A stretch of DNA of 64,000 bases from DATIRA01 sp963766505 (GTDB lineage Bacteria > Pseudomonadota > Gammaproteobacteria > Steroidobacterales > Steroidobacteraceae). The stretch's first letter is position 1; each line of letters opens with the position of its first letter. Where the stretch lies: the NCBI GenBank assembly GCA_963766505.1, contig CAVYAL010000005.1, positions 1,116,001 to 1,180,000 of the forward strand, read 5' to 3'. Made by a program: the position numbers and the translations under genes. Of the stretch, positions 25,272 to 33,956 are shown piece after piece. Below the pieces are notes generated by a model. That model had not been told where the DNA came from. It did not search any database and saw only the letters and a list, made by a program, of their open reading frames with translations.

Positions 25272-26360
25272 ATGAACCAGATGAGAACCGTCGTCGTCGA
25301 CAAGGTCGCCTCGATCGCCCAGGCCTGCGGGCTCGGGCATGAGCTGCGGATCGCCACCAGCGACATCCCCTGCGAGGAAGGAGTCGTGCTGGTCGTGGAG
25401 ATCCTCAGCAACAAGTCCACCTACAACACGCTCGAGCTCACCAGCGGCCGGATGGCCAAGGTGTCCCGGGGCGACATCGTCGTAGGCGCGCTCGGTCACC
25501 GGCAGGCGTTGTTCGGGTACTCGGGCCACGTTCCGGAGTCGGTGCGCGCGGGCGACGTGCTGCAGGTGCTGAACATCGGTGGCGTGCTCGGCGTCTGCGA
25601 CTCGGTGAACCCCGAGAAGGGCAAGCCCTTCGACTGCCGCGTACTCGGCTGCGTGCTGCAGTTTCCGTTCCTCGGCGAGCGCATCGGCGTGCCCGCGCGG
25701 ATCGGCCACAGCAGGTTCGACGCCGGCGCGAGGCTCGAATCGCACGGCGTGCCGGTGATCGCGCTCGCAGGCACCTGCATGGAGGCCGGCAAGACGGCGG
25801 CCGCCTGCGCCATCGTCAGCCGCATGCGCCACCGCGGCCTCGCGATACACGCCTTCAAGGCCACCGGCGTCTCGCTGCGGCGGGACATCCTGGCGATGGA
25901 GGACGCCGGCGCCCGGCGCAGCACGATCTTCACGGATCTCGGCATCGTCACGACGACGGCCGATTCCGGGCCGGCGCTCACCCGCACGATGCTCTCGGAA
26001 ATGTCGCAGGGTCGCCCCGACGTGGTCGTGTTCGAGCTCGGCGACGGCCTGCTAGGCGCCTACGGCGTCGAGGCCATCCTCGCCGCGGACGACATACGCG
26101 AGTCGATCTCGGCGCTGATTCTCTCCGCGAACGACCCCGTCGCGGCCTGGGGCGGCGTCAAGCTGCTCCGCGAGCGCTTCGGCATCGAGCCCTGCGCAGT
26201 CACGGGGCCCGCCACCGACAACGCCGTCGGCGTGCGGATCATCGAGGAGCAGATGGGCGTGCGGGCTTTCAACGCCATCACCTCCGGCGCCAAGCTCGGA
26301 GACCACATCATCGAGCAACTCGGCCTCGACCAGCGCTTTCCGATGGCGGCCGCGAAATGA
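25272..26360 (+). CDS. DUF1611-like P-loop protein embedded in arginine operon
   Basis: A 362-residue protein of no firmly known function. Residues about 1-160 form a beta-rich domain; the C-terminal half is a P-loop fold with Walker A GTCMEAGKT (167-175). It is followed by HAFKATGVSLRRD (193-205) and the strand VVVFELGDGLLG (251-262), an order resembling DUF1611 proteins. One DUF1611 member, DgcN, has been described as an N-acetyltransferase acting on D-glutamate. The gene is tightly placed: 17 bases after argG and overlapping argC by ATGA. ArgB here lacks an acetyltransferase domain and no argA is in the window, so a role in making N-acetylglutamate is an attractive but untested inference. 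Confidence 0.7.
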   Translation: MNQMRTVVVDKVASIAQACGLGHELRIATSDIPCEEGVVLVVEILSNKSTYNTLELTSGRMAKVSRGDIVVGALGHRQALFGYSGHVPESVRAGDVLQVLNIGGVLGVCDSVNPEKGKPFDCRVLGCVLQFPFLGERIGVPARIGHSRFDAGARLESHGVPVIALAGTCMEAGKTAAACAIVSRMRHRGLAIHAFKATGVSLRRDILAMEDAGARRSTIFTDLGIVTTTADSGPALTRTMLSEMSQGRPDVVVFELGDGLLGAYGVEAILAADDIRESISALILSANDPVAAWGGVKLLRERFGIEPCAVTGPATDNAVGVRIIEEQMGVRAFNAITSGAKLGDHIIEQLGLDQRFPMAAAK

Positions 26361-27418
26361 ACGCCCGGATCCCGGCGGTCGTGCTCGGCGGAACGGGCTA
26401 CGTGGCTGGGGAGCTGCTCAGGCTGCTCGCCGCCCACCCGTTTCTCGACCTCGCCGCCGTGGCATCGGACAGCCAGCCCGACGAACCGGTGGCGCAGTTC
26501 TTCCGGCACCTGCAGCCGGTACTGCCGCACATGCGCTTCGTGGGGCATGACGAGGCCGTCGAGTACGTGACGGCAAATCCAGTGACGGCCGTGTTCTCGG
26601 CGGCACCGCACGGCGTCTCCGCCGCGCTCGTCGACCGGCTGCTCGGCGCTGCGGAGCAGGCCGGCACCGCGCCGCGGGTCGTGGACATCTCGGCGGACTT
26701 CCGCTTCCGGTCGCCGCAGGCCTACGCGGCGGTCTACCGGCACGAGCACGGCGCCGCCGGGCGCCTGCCGGAGTTCAGCTGCGCGGTGCCCGAGCACCTG
26801 GACGCACCCCAGACTCCCCACGTCGCGCATCCCGGCTGCTTCGCCACGGCGGTGCTGCTCGCAAGCGTGCCGCTGCTCTCGCTGGGCCTCGTCGAGCCGC
26901 GACTGTTCGTCTCGGGCGTAACGGGCAGCACGGGCTCGGGCAGAAGCCCGGGCGCCGGCACGCACCATCCCGAGCGCCACGGTGACTTCTATGCCTACAA
27001 CCCGCTGGCGCACCGGCACGCACCCGAGATCGCCGCGCTCGCGCTCGAGGCCACCGGCACCGAGGCTGAGTTCTGCTTCGTACCGCATTCGGGCCCGTTC
27101 GCACGCGGCATACACGTGACCGTGCAGGCCGCGGCCCGGGAGAGCCTCTCGGGCGAGGAACTCGTCGAGGCCTTGCGCGACTTCTACGAGCAGTCGGTGT
27201 TCGTGAAGGTGAGCGGCCAGCCGCCCCGGATCAAGGACGTCGTCGCGAGCAATTTCGCCCGGCTATCGGCCGTCTCCCAGGGCGGCACCGTGGCGGTGAT
27301 GTGCGCGATCGACAATCTCACCAAGGGTGCTGCGGGCGGCGCAGTGCAGTGGATGAACCGGCTGCTCGGCCATGACGAGACCGCGGGCCTGATGCTGCCC
27401 GCGCCGGGCTGGACCTGA
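26357..27418 (+). CDS. argC: N-acetyl-gamma-glutamyl-phosphate reductase
   Basis: A 353-residue enzyme with N-terminal NADP-binding motif VLGGTGYVAGELLRLL, catalytic Cys in HPGCFAT near residue 156 and the His-bearing segment FVPHSGPFARGIHVT. It reduces N-acetylglutamyl phosphate to the semialdehyde, step three of the pathway. ATG overlaps the stop of the P-loop gene by 4 bases, so translation is coupled. argD follows after 13 bases. Confidence 0.94.
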   Translation: MNARIPAVVLGGTGYVAGELLRLLAAHPFLDLAAVASDSQPDEPVAQFFRHLQPVLPHMRFVGHDEAVEYVTANPVTAVFSAAPHGVSAALVDRLLGAAEQAGTAPRVVDISADFRFRSPQAYAAVYRHEHGAAGRLPEFSCAVPEHLDAPQTPHVAHPGCFATAVLLASVPLLSLGLVEPRLFVSGVTGSTGSGRSPGAGTHHPERHGDFYAYNPLAHRHAPEIAALALEATGTEAEFCFVPHSGPFARGIHVTVQAAARESLSGEELVEALRDFYEQSVFVKVSGQPPRIKDVVASNFARLSAVSQGGTVAVMCAIDNLTKGAAGGAVQWMNRLLGHDETAGLMLPAPGWT

Positions 27419-27431
27419 GGCCGGTGGCCAG

Positions 27432-28595
27432 ATGAACCCTGCGTCCGCGGATTCATTGCAGCAGTCCCGCCTCGCGCCCGTGTATGCGCAGTGGCCGCTC
27501 GAAGTCGTCGGAGCATCCGGCGTTCACCTGCAGACCCGGGACGGACGTCGGATCCTCGACCTCTACGGCGGGCATGCCGTGGCTGCGCTCGGCTATTCGC
27601 ACCCGCGCTGGCTGCAGACGCTCGAGAGCCAGGCCCGGACGCTGCTGTTCCAGAGCAACGCCGTGCCGCTCGACGTGCGCGAGCGCGCCGCCCGGCGCCT
27701 GGTCGAGTTCGCGGGCCTCGGGCTCAAAACGGTCTTTTTCGGCAACTCCGGCGCCGAGGCGAACGAGAACGCACTGCGCCTCGCCACACGGATCACCGGG
27801 CGTCGCAAGGTCATCGCGGTGGAGGGGAGCTTCCACGGACGCACCGCGGCGGCGGGCGCAGTGACCTGGGGCTCGGCAGCCAGGTGGTACGGGTTTCCCC
27901 AGCCGCCCTTCGAGGTGGAGTTCCTGCCGCGCGGCGATCTCGACGCCGTCGCGATGCGTATCGATGCCCAGACCGCCGCGGTGATCGTCGAGCCCGTCCA
28001 GGGCGTAGCCGGCGCAGTGGACCTGGGTCGTCCTTTTCTTGCGGCGCTCCGCGACCGCACCGCCGAGACCTGCGCACAACTGATCTTCGACGAGGTCCAG
28101 TGCGGGGTCGGACGAACCGGCCATCCCTTCGCCGCGAACATGTACGGCATCACGCCCGACATGATCACGACCGCCAAGGCGCTGGGCGCCGGCTTCCCAT
28201 GCGGCGCGCTGCTGCTGGCGGATCACCTGGCCGCGAACCTCAAGGTGGACGACCTCGGAACCACTTTCGGCGGCGGGCCACTGGCCTGCGCGCTGATCGA
28301 GACGGTGCTGGACGTCATCGAGTCCGAAGGCCTGCTCGAGAACGTGCGCAGGCTCTCGCAACTGATCCGGGAGAGCTGCGTGGTCGGCCCGGTCACCGCG
28401 ACGCAGGGGGCAGGCTTCCTGCTCGGGTTGCGCACGCGCCGACCCGCCCGCGACGTCCAGCGCGAGCTGCTGGAGCGCGACATACTCACCGGCACCAGCG
28501 CCGACCCGAACGTCGTGCGCGTTCTCGCGCCCTACGTGCTCGAGCAGCAGCACGTTGAGGCGCTGCGTGACGCTCTGGCGTCTCTGCCGGAATGA
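27432..28595 (+). CDS. argD: acetylornithine aminotransferase
   Basis: A 387-residue class III PLP aminotransferase. Conserved features are FFGNSGAEANENALRLA, FDEVQCGVGRTG and the PLP lysine in TTAKALGAGFPCGALL. It transfers the amino group of glutamate to N-acetylglutamate semialdehyde, giving N-acetylornithine. Length is normal for ArgD. It is followed by the longest gap in the operon (101 bases), which carries a copy of the dispersed repeat. Confidence 0.93.
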   Translation: MNPASADSLQQSRLAPVYAQWPLEVVGASGVHLQTRDGRRILDLYGGHAVAALGYSHPRWLQTLESQARTLLFQSNAVPLDVRERAARRLVEFAGLGLKTVFFGNSGAEANENALRLATRITGRRKVIAVEGSFHGRTAAAGAVTWGSAARWYGFPQPPFEVEFLPRGDLDAVAMRIDAQTAAVIVEPVQGVAGAVDLGRPFLAALRDRTAETCAQLIFDEVQCGVGRTGHPFAANMYGITPDMITTAKALGAGFPCGALLLADHLAANLKVDDLGTTFGGGPLACALIETVLDVIESEGLLENVRRLSQLIRESCVVGPVTATQGAGFLLGLRTRRPARDVQRELLERDILTGTSADPNVVRVLAPYVLEQQHVEALRDALASLPE

Positions 28596-28696
28596 TGACG
28601 CGAATGGGTGCTCGCAGAATTGACCCTGCACACCGTACGTCGGTCGCGATCCAATTCTTCCGAACCGCTATTTACTAGTCACTATCCGCTTCCGCC
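28596..28696 (+). repeat. intra-operon gap with second copy of dispersed repeat
   Basis: CTAGTCACTATCCGCT (about 28674-28689) matches CTAGTCACTACCCGCT from the 5.5 kb repeat in 15 of 16 positions. It lies 8 bases before the argF' start. The rest of the gap has no recognisable gene, promoter or terminator. No second inverted arm is present here, so no strong hairpin is expected. Confidence 0.65.
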
Positions 28697-29695
28697 ATGA
28701 ACCGCTTCCTCGACCTCGCCGATTTCTCCCGTGACGAAGTCACCGACCTGCTCGCCCTGGCGCGCAGACTGCAGGACCATCCCGAACCGCGGGCGCTGGC
28801 CGGCAAGGTGCTCGGCCTGCTGTTCCTGAATCCCTCGCTGCGGACGCTTTCCTCGTTCCAGGCCGGCATGATGCGGCTCGGCGGGTCGGCCTTCGTCGTC
28901 ACGCCCGGACAGGGCACCTGGCAGGTAGAGACGCACGACGGAACCGTGATGGACGGTGCGGCCGCCGAGCACGTACGTGAGGCCATCCCGGTACTCGCCT
29001 CGTACTGCGACGCGCTCGGCATCCGCGCCTTCGCCGAGGGCCAGGATCTCGCCGAAGACCTGGGCGAGCGGCGCTTCCGCCTGATGGCCTCGCTCTGCGA
29101 GAAGCCGTTGATCAACCTGGAATCCGCTGCCAATCATCCCTGCCAGGCGCTGGCGGACTGGAAGACGCTCGACGATGCAGCAGTACCGCGGCAGGGCAAG
29201 TTCGTGCTCAGCTGGGTCCATCACCCGCGTGCGCTGCCGCTGGCGGTGCCTGCGGCGACCGTGCACATGGCGGCCCAGCGGGGCATGGAGGTCGTCGTGC
29301 TGCGACCCGATGGCTATGCGCTGCCTGACGCGATCATGGACAAGGCGCGCGCGGCCGCCGGAGCCAGCGGCGGAACGGTGAGCGAAAGCTCCGACCGCGC
29401 CTCGGCACTCGCCGGTGCCAGCGTCGTCTATGCGAAGGAATGGGGCTCGCCGCAGTGCTATGGCGACGCGGATGCGGACGCCCGGATGCGAGATTCGCTG
29501 CGGGACTGGCAGCTCGGTGAGTCGTGGTTCGAGCCCGCCCGGCCGGACTGCCACTTCATGCACTGCCTGCCGGTGCGCCGCAACGTCGCGGTCGCGGACG
29601 AAGTGCTCGACGGCCCGCGGAGCCTCGTGATCAAGGAAGCGGCCAACCGCATGCTGGTCCAGATGGCCGTGCTGTATCGGATTCTCAAGGGGTGA
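28697..29695 (+). CDS. argF': N-acylornithine carbamoyltransferase (acetyl/succinyl type)
   Basis: A 332-residue transcarbamylase. The carbamoyl-phosphate loop is FLNPSLRTLSSFQ (44-56) instead of the STRTR of ordinary OTC, and HCLPVRRN is conserved near the C-terminus. This places it with the N-acetyl- (Xanthomonas) and N-succinylornithine (Bacteroides) enzymes, which carbamoylate acyl-ornithine before deacylation. In the GTVMDGAAAEHV segment, the position reported to discriminate acetyl (Glu) from succinyl (Pro) substrates appears to be Ala90, from my memory of those proteins. Acetylornithine is likely given argB, argC and argD alongside. The needed deacylase (argE) is not in the window. Confidence 0.87.
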   Translation: MNRFLDLADFSRDEVTDLLALARRLQDHPEPRALAGKVLGLLFLNPSLRTLSSFQAGMMRLGGSAFVVTPGQGTWQVETHDGTVMDGAAAEHVREAIPVLASYCDALGIRAFAEGQDLAEDLGERRFRLMASLCEKPLINLESAANHPCQALADWKTLDDAAVPRQGKFVLSWVHHPRALPLAVPAATVHMAAQRGMEVVVLRPDGYALPDAIMDKARAAAGASGGTVSESSDRASALAGASVVYAKEWGSPQCYGDADADARMRDSLRDWQLGESWFEPARPDCHFMHCLPVRRNVAVADEVLDGPRSLVIKEAANRMLVQMAVLYRILKG

Positions 29696-29703
29696 ACGCC
29701 ACG

Positions 29704-30633
29704 ATGATCGGACACAAGGTGGAACAGGCGGTGACGGTACGTGCGCTGCGCGGCGCCGCGCCGTACATACACATGTACAAGGGCAAGGTCTTCGTCATCA
29801 AGACCGGTGGCGGCGCGTTCCGCGAGCTGGGCACGATGCGCGCGTTCGTGGAACAGGTGGCGATACTGCACCACCTCGGTATCCGCGTCGTGCTGGTGCA
29901 CGGGGGCGGCCCCCAGCTCGACGAGGTCACTGCGCAGCTGGGCGTGGAGACCCGCATGGTGCAGGGCCGGCGAGTGACCGACGCGGCCGCGATCGACGCG
30001 ACCAGCATGGTGCTGAACGGCCTCGTGAACACGCGGCTGCTGGCGCTGTGCCGCGAGTTCGGCATTCCCGCGGTCGGGCTGAGCGGCGTCGACGGCGGCC
30101 TCGTGCTCGCGCATCGCCGCCCCCCCGTGACGCTCGCGAGTGGCGAGACCGTGGACTACGGCATGGTCGGGGACATCGACGGCGTCGAGCCGGCCATACT
30201 CGACCGGCTGCTCGACGCAGGATTCCTGCCCGTCGTGAGCCCGCTGTCGGCCGATGCAAGGGGGCAGCTGCTGAACATCAACGCAGATACCGTTGCTGCA
30301 AACATCGGTTCAGCAGTGAATGCGGAGAAGCTGATCCTGTGCACCGGCGCACCCGGCATCCTCGAGCGACTCGACGACCCGCATTCGCTGATCTCCTACA
30401 CGGACGTGGCCGGGCTGCGGCGACTTCGCGAGGAGGGAGCCCTATCGGACGGCATGCTGCCGAAGGCGAGCGCGATCGAGGCCGCGATCCGCGGCGGCGT
30501 GCGCCGCGTGCATGTGATTTCCTATGCCGCGCAGGACGCGCTGCTCGCGGAAATATTCACCAACGAAGGCACCGGGACGCTGGTGGTCGCGGACACCAAG
30601 GCGCTGAGCGCCGCGGAGCAGGCTGCCGGATAG
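29704..30633 (+). CDS. argB: acetylglutamate kinase (kinase domain only)
   Basis: A 309-residue amino-acid kinase: nucleotide loop IKTGGGAFRELG, substrate segment VLVHGGGPQLDEV, then GLSGVDGG, and LSDGMLPKASAIEAAIRGG near the end. It phosphorylates N-acetylglutamate. In Xanthomonas the kinase is fused to a C-terminal acetyltransferase (NAGS/K); here the chain ends about 20 residues after the kinase domain, so the fused synthase is absent. ATG 29704 lies 8 bases after the argF' stop. Confidence 0.92.
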   Translation: MIGHKVEQAVTVRALRGAAPYIHMYKGKVFVIKTGGGAFRELGTMRAFVEQVAILHHLGIRVVLVHGGGPQLDEVTAQLGVETRMVQGRRVTDAAAIDATSMVLNGLVNTRLLALCREFGIPAVGLSGVDGGLVLAHRRPPVTLASGETVDYGMVGDIDGVEPAILDRLLDAGFLPVVSPLSADARGQLLNINADTVAANIGSAVNAEKLILCTGAPGILERLDDPHSLISYTDVAGLRRLREEGALSDGMLPKASAIEAAIRGGVRRVHVISYAAQDALLAEIFTNEGTGTLVVADTKALSAAEQAAG

Positions 30634-30642
30634 GAGCTGGCC

Positions 30643-31830
30643 GTGAAGAGACTCTGGGACAAGGGAACACCGCTCGATCAGCGCGTGCTCGAGTTCACGG
30701 CCGGCGAGGACCACGCGCTGGACGACCGCCTCGTGGCCTACGACGTGCGAGCGTCGATCGCTCACGCGGAGATGCTGCGCGAGTGCGGGCTGCTGCAACA
30801 GGACGAACTGGACCGGATCCGCCAGGGCCTCGAGGACATCGCGGCTTCGCACGCACGCGGCGAATGGTCGGTCACGCTCGAGATGGAGGATGGACAGACC
30901 GCGCTCGAGACGCTGCTGACCGACAAGATCGGCGCGGCCGGCGCGCGGCTGCACGCAGGCCGGTCGCGCAACGACCAGGTCCTCGCGGCACTGCGCCTGT
31001 ACCTGCGCGAGGCAGTCGAGTCGCTGGCCGAGGACGGACGCCAGCTCGCCGACGCGCTCGACACGCTGGCACGGGAACAGGGGGCGGTGGCGCTGCCCGG
31101 CTACACGCACATGCAGCAGGCGATGCCCAGCTCGGTCGCGCTGTGGGCGGGTGGATTCGCAGCCGAGATCCGCGACGACGTGGACGCGCTGCGCCACTCG
31201 CATCGGCGGATCCTGAAGAACCCGCTCGGTTCCGCGGCCGGTTACGGGACACCGCAGCTGCCCGTGAACCGTGACCTGACGCGCAAGCGGCTCGATTTTC
31301 CTGCGAACCACGAACCGGTGACCGCGGTGCAGCTGTCGCGCGGCAAGGCCGAAGCCGAGGTCCTCTTCCAGGTCGCGCTGCTGATGCAGGACCTCGGGCG
31401 CCTCGCGTCGGACCTGCTGCTCTACTACACGCGCGAGTTCGGGTTCGTGGAGCTGCCCGATGACTTCACGACCGGCTCCTCGATCATGCCGCAGAAGCGC
31501 AACCCCGACGTCTTCGAGCTGGTGCGCGGCCGGACCGCTACGGCCCAGGCCTGCCTGGTCGAGGTGCTCGGGGTCACCGCCAAGCTGCCCTCCGGCTACC
31601 ATCGCGACCTGCAGCTGATCAAGGCGCCGCTGTTCCGCTCGATCGACCTCTGCGGGGAATCACTCAGGATCATGGCGGCCGCGGTCCCGCGGATCCGCTT
31701 CCGGCCGGAACGCATCCGCATGGACGAGGACATCCATGCCGCCGAGCAGGCGAACGCGCTGGTGGCGAGCGAGGGGATCCCGTTCCGCGAGGCCTATCGA
31801 AAGGTGGCGCAAAGGCTCAGGAAGGACTGA
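30643..31830 (+). CDS. argH: argininosuccinate lyase, C-terminally short
   Basis: A 395-residue fumarase/aspartase superfamily enzyme. The signature GSSIMPQKRNPDVFE near residue 280 with its flexible-loop catalytic Ser is intact, as are GRSRNDQV and TAVQLSRGKAE. It releases fumarate and arginine, the last step. Typical ArgH is about 430-460 residues; this one ends soon after GIPFREAYRKVAQ, so most of the small C-terminal domain (ASL_C2) is missing. GTG start, with TAGGAG 7 bases upstream. Last gene of the arginine run. Confidence 0.92.
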   Translation: MKRLWDKGTPLDQRVLEFTAGEDHALDDRLVAYDVRASIAHAEMLRECGLLQQDELDRIRQGLEDIAASHARGEWSVTLEMEDGQTALETLLTDKIGAAGARLHAGRSRNDQVLAALRLYLREAVESLAEDGRQLADALDTLAREQGAVALPGYTHMQQAMPSSVALWAGGFAAEIRDDVDALRHSHRRILKNPLGSAAGYGTPQLPVNRDLTRKRLDFPANHEPVTAVQLSRGKAEAEVLFQVALLMQDLGRLASDLLLYYTREFGFVELPDDFTTGSSIMPQKRNPDVFELVRGRTATAQACLVEVLGVTAKLPSGYHRDLQLIKAPLFRSIDLCGESLRIMAAAVPRIRFRPERIRMDEDIHAAEQANALVASEGIPFREAYRKVAQRLRKD

Positions 31831-31836
31831 TACGAT
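31831..31836 (+). promoter_or_regulatory. candidate extended -10 before DUF1329 gene
   Basis: TGATACGAT overlaps the argH stop codon; TACGAT ends 8 bases before the ATG of the next gene. If used, transcription would start within a base or two of the ATG, giving a leaderless message. No good -35 is apparent. Confidence 0.25.
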
Positions 31837-31844
31837 CGCTCGCC

Positions 31845-33173
31845 ATGAAACAGACCGCGCTCGCACTGCTGCTGCTCGTCCTGGCCCTTCCCGCATCCGC
31901 CGCGCCGGATCACTCCCGGCTCGGCAAGGACCTGACCCCGATCGGCGCCGAGCGCGCCGGCAATGCGGATGGCACGATCCCGGCCTGGGAAGGTGGCCTG
32001 ACCGAACCGCCGCCCGGATGGACCCCGGAGCAGGGCTACGTCGATCCCTTCCCGGATGACAAGCCGCTGTTCACGATCACCGGCGAGAACGCCGCGCAGT
32101 ACGAGTCGAAGCTGACGGCCGGGCAGCTCGAGATGCTGCGCAAGTTCCCGGAGTTCCGGATGAACGTCTACCCGACGCGGCGCACGGCGGCCTTGCCGAA
32201 GGCCGTGACGGACCGCGTTCGCGAGCGCGCCGGCCAGGTGCGGCTGCAGAGCTTCGGCTTGCAGGACCTCGGTGGCTCGACCACGCCGTTCCCGATTCCC
32301 CAGAACGGGCTCGAAGTAGTCTGGAATCATCTCGTGCGCTACCTCGGCGGCGGCGTCATCGGTGCCGGGCATTCGTTCCCGGTCCGCGCAAGTGGCGACT
32401 ACTACAAGATCGGCTTCCGCGCGATGCGCATCTACTCGGAGAACATGGACAAGCCGGATCCGAACCGGCTGTTCTACGCGCTCGGCTATTTCACCGAACC
32501 GGCCACGTTGAGGGGCACGATATTCCTGGTGCACGAGCCCGTCGACCAGGTGGCGGAGCAACGCTCGGCCTGGATCTACAACGCCGGTGCGCGTCGCGTC
32601 CGGCGTGCGCCGGACCTCAACTACGACGGCGTCAACGACGGCTCGGAGGGCATGTTCGTCACGGACCAGGTGGACGGCTACAACGGCGCGCCGGACCGCT
32701 TCGACTGGAAGCTGCTCGGCAAGCGCGAAATCTACGTTCCCTACAACGTCTACAAGCTCGGCGACAAGTCCATCAAGTACAAGGACATCATCCAGAAGCG
32801 GACGATCAACCCGGAGCTGGTGCGCTACGAACTGCACCGCGTCTGGGTGGTCGAGGGAACGCTGAAGCCGGGCCAGCGCCACGTCTACGGCAAGCGCACG
32901 TTCTACTTCGACGAGGACAGCTGGACGCTGCTGATCGAGGACGCCTACGACACGCGGGGCGGGCTGTGGCGCTTCTCGCAGCACGGGCTGATGCAGTGCT
33001 ATGACGCGCTGGTGCCCTGTTACCGTTTCGGCATCTACCACGACCTGACGAGCGGCGCGTACCTGACCGGCGGCTTCGACAACGAGATCAAGGAACCGCG
33101 CCAGTTCAACGCCAAGGGCCGGATCGCCGACTTCCAGCCGGATGCGCTCAGGCGGCTCGGCGGGACGCTCTGA
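31845..33173 (+). CDS. DUF1329 exported protein
   Basis: A 442-residue protein with a Sec signal peptide (ALALLLLVLALPASAA) and the DUF1329 opening LGKDLTPIGAERAGNADGTIPAWEGG. DUF1329 proteins adopt a LolA/LolB-like lipoprotein-localisation fold. They are often next to RND-type lipid or sterol transporters, but none is adjacent here. The start codon is the only Met before the signal peptide. Likely periplasmic or outer-membrane associated; precise role unknown. Confidence 0.88.
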   Translation: MKQTALALLLLVLALPASAAPDHSRLGKDLTPIGAERAGNADGTIPAWEGGLTEPPPGWTPEQGYVDPFPDDKPLFTITGENAAQYESKLTAGQLEMLRKFPEFRMNVYPTRRTAALPKAVTDRVRERAGQVRLQSFGLQDLGGSTTPFPIPQNGLEVVWNHLVRYLGGGVIGAGHSFPVRASGDYYKIGFRAMRIYSENMDKPDPNRLFYALGYFTEPATLRGTIFLVHEPVDQVAEQRSAWIYNAGARRVRRAPDLNYDGVNDGSEGMFVTDQVDGYNGAPDRFDWKLLGKREIYVPYNVYKLGDKSIKYKDIIQKRTINPELVRYELHRVWVVEGTLKPGQRHVYGKRTFYFDEDSWTLLIEDAYDTRGGLWRFSQHGLMQCYDALVPCYRFGIYHDLTSGAYLTGGFDNEIKEPRQFNAKGRIADFQPDALRRLGGTL

Positions 33174-33277
33174 AGCCTGAGTCCGCCTCCGGGTGACGCC
33201 TGCATTCGAAGCGTCCAGATTCCAATGGAACGGCCCGGGACACGCCACTGCCGGGGTCGCACAGGCTCCACAGGAAC

Positions 33278-33931
33278 CTAGGACTCGGCGTCGGGCTGGA
33301 CCTCGGGACGAGCGGCCGCGAACGCCGGCAGGCTCTCGAGATGCTCGCTGACGGCTTGCAGCCGTGGAAAGGGCGCGAGGTCCGTGTCGAAACGTCGCGC
33401 GTTGTAGACCTGCGGCACGAGGCAGACGTCCGCGAGCGTGACGGCGGATCCGAACGAGTGCCGCCCGTCGGCGGAGTGCCGGCCGATCCATGCCTCCAGC
33501 GCGGCGAAACCCTCGCCGATCCAGTGGCGATACCAGCGCGCGACCGCCTGCTCGTCCTGGCCGAGTGGTCCCTTGAGGTAGGCGAGCACTCGCAGGTTGT
33601 TGAGCGGATGGATGTCGCAGGCGACGGCGAGCGCCATCGCACGCACGATCGCACGGTCCTGCGCATTGCGTGGCAGCAGCGGCGGTTCGGGGTGAGTCTC
33701 CTCCAGGTACTCGCAGATCGCGAGCGACTGCGAGAGCACGTGGCCGTCGTCCACGAGCGCCGGTATCAGCCCCTGTGGATTGAGCTCCAGGTAGCCGCCG
33801 CGGAGCTGCTCGCCACCGTTGCGCAGCAGGTGCTTCGGCACCGTCTCGTAGCCGAGTCCCTTGAAGTTCAACGCGATGCGCACGCGGAAAGCTGCCGAGC
33901 TGCGCCAGTACGAGTAGAGCGTGATCGTCAC
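33278..33931 (-). CDS. maiA: maleylacetoacetate isomerase (zeta-class GST)
   Basis: A 217-residue zeta-class glutathione transferase with the catalytic SSAAFRVR motif (residues 11-18) and PQGLIPALVDDG. QSLAICEYLEETHP and DIHPLNNLRVL are also characteristic of MaiA. It isomerises maleylacetoacetate to fumarylacetoacetate using glutathione, in tyrosine or gentisate breakdown. A fumarylacetoacetate hydrolase-family gene lies just upstream on the same strand (25-base gap), supporting the assignment. Confidence 0.9.
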   Translation of the reverse strand: MTITLYSYWRSSAAFRVRIALNFKGLGYETVPKHLLRNGGEQLRGGYLELNPQGLIPALVDDGHVLSQSLAICEYLEETHPEPPLLPRNAQDRAIVRAMALAVACDIHPLNNLRVLAYLKGPLGQDEQAVARWYRHWIGEGFAALEAWIGRHSADGRHSFGSAVTLADVCLVPQVYNARRFDTDLAPFPRLQAVSEHLESLPAFAAARPEVQPDAES

Positions 33932-33956
33932 GCGGCAAACCTCCCCGGGGCCAGAG

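Noticed and set aside
29704..30633. Possible NAGS/K fusion (ArgB with acetyltransferase domain)
   Set aside because: The chain ends about 20 residues after the kinase domain, with no GNAT motif.
33035..33271. Small minus-strand open frame between DUF1329 and maiA
   Set aside because: Mostly antisense to the DUF1329 gene, with no ribosome site and no recognisable features.
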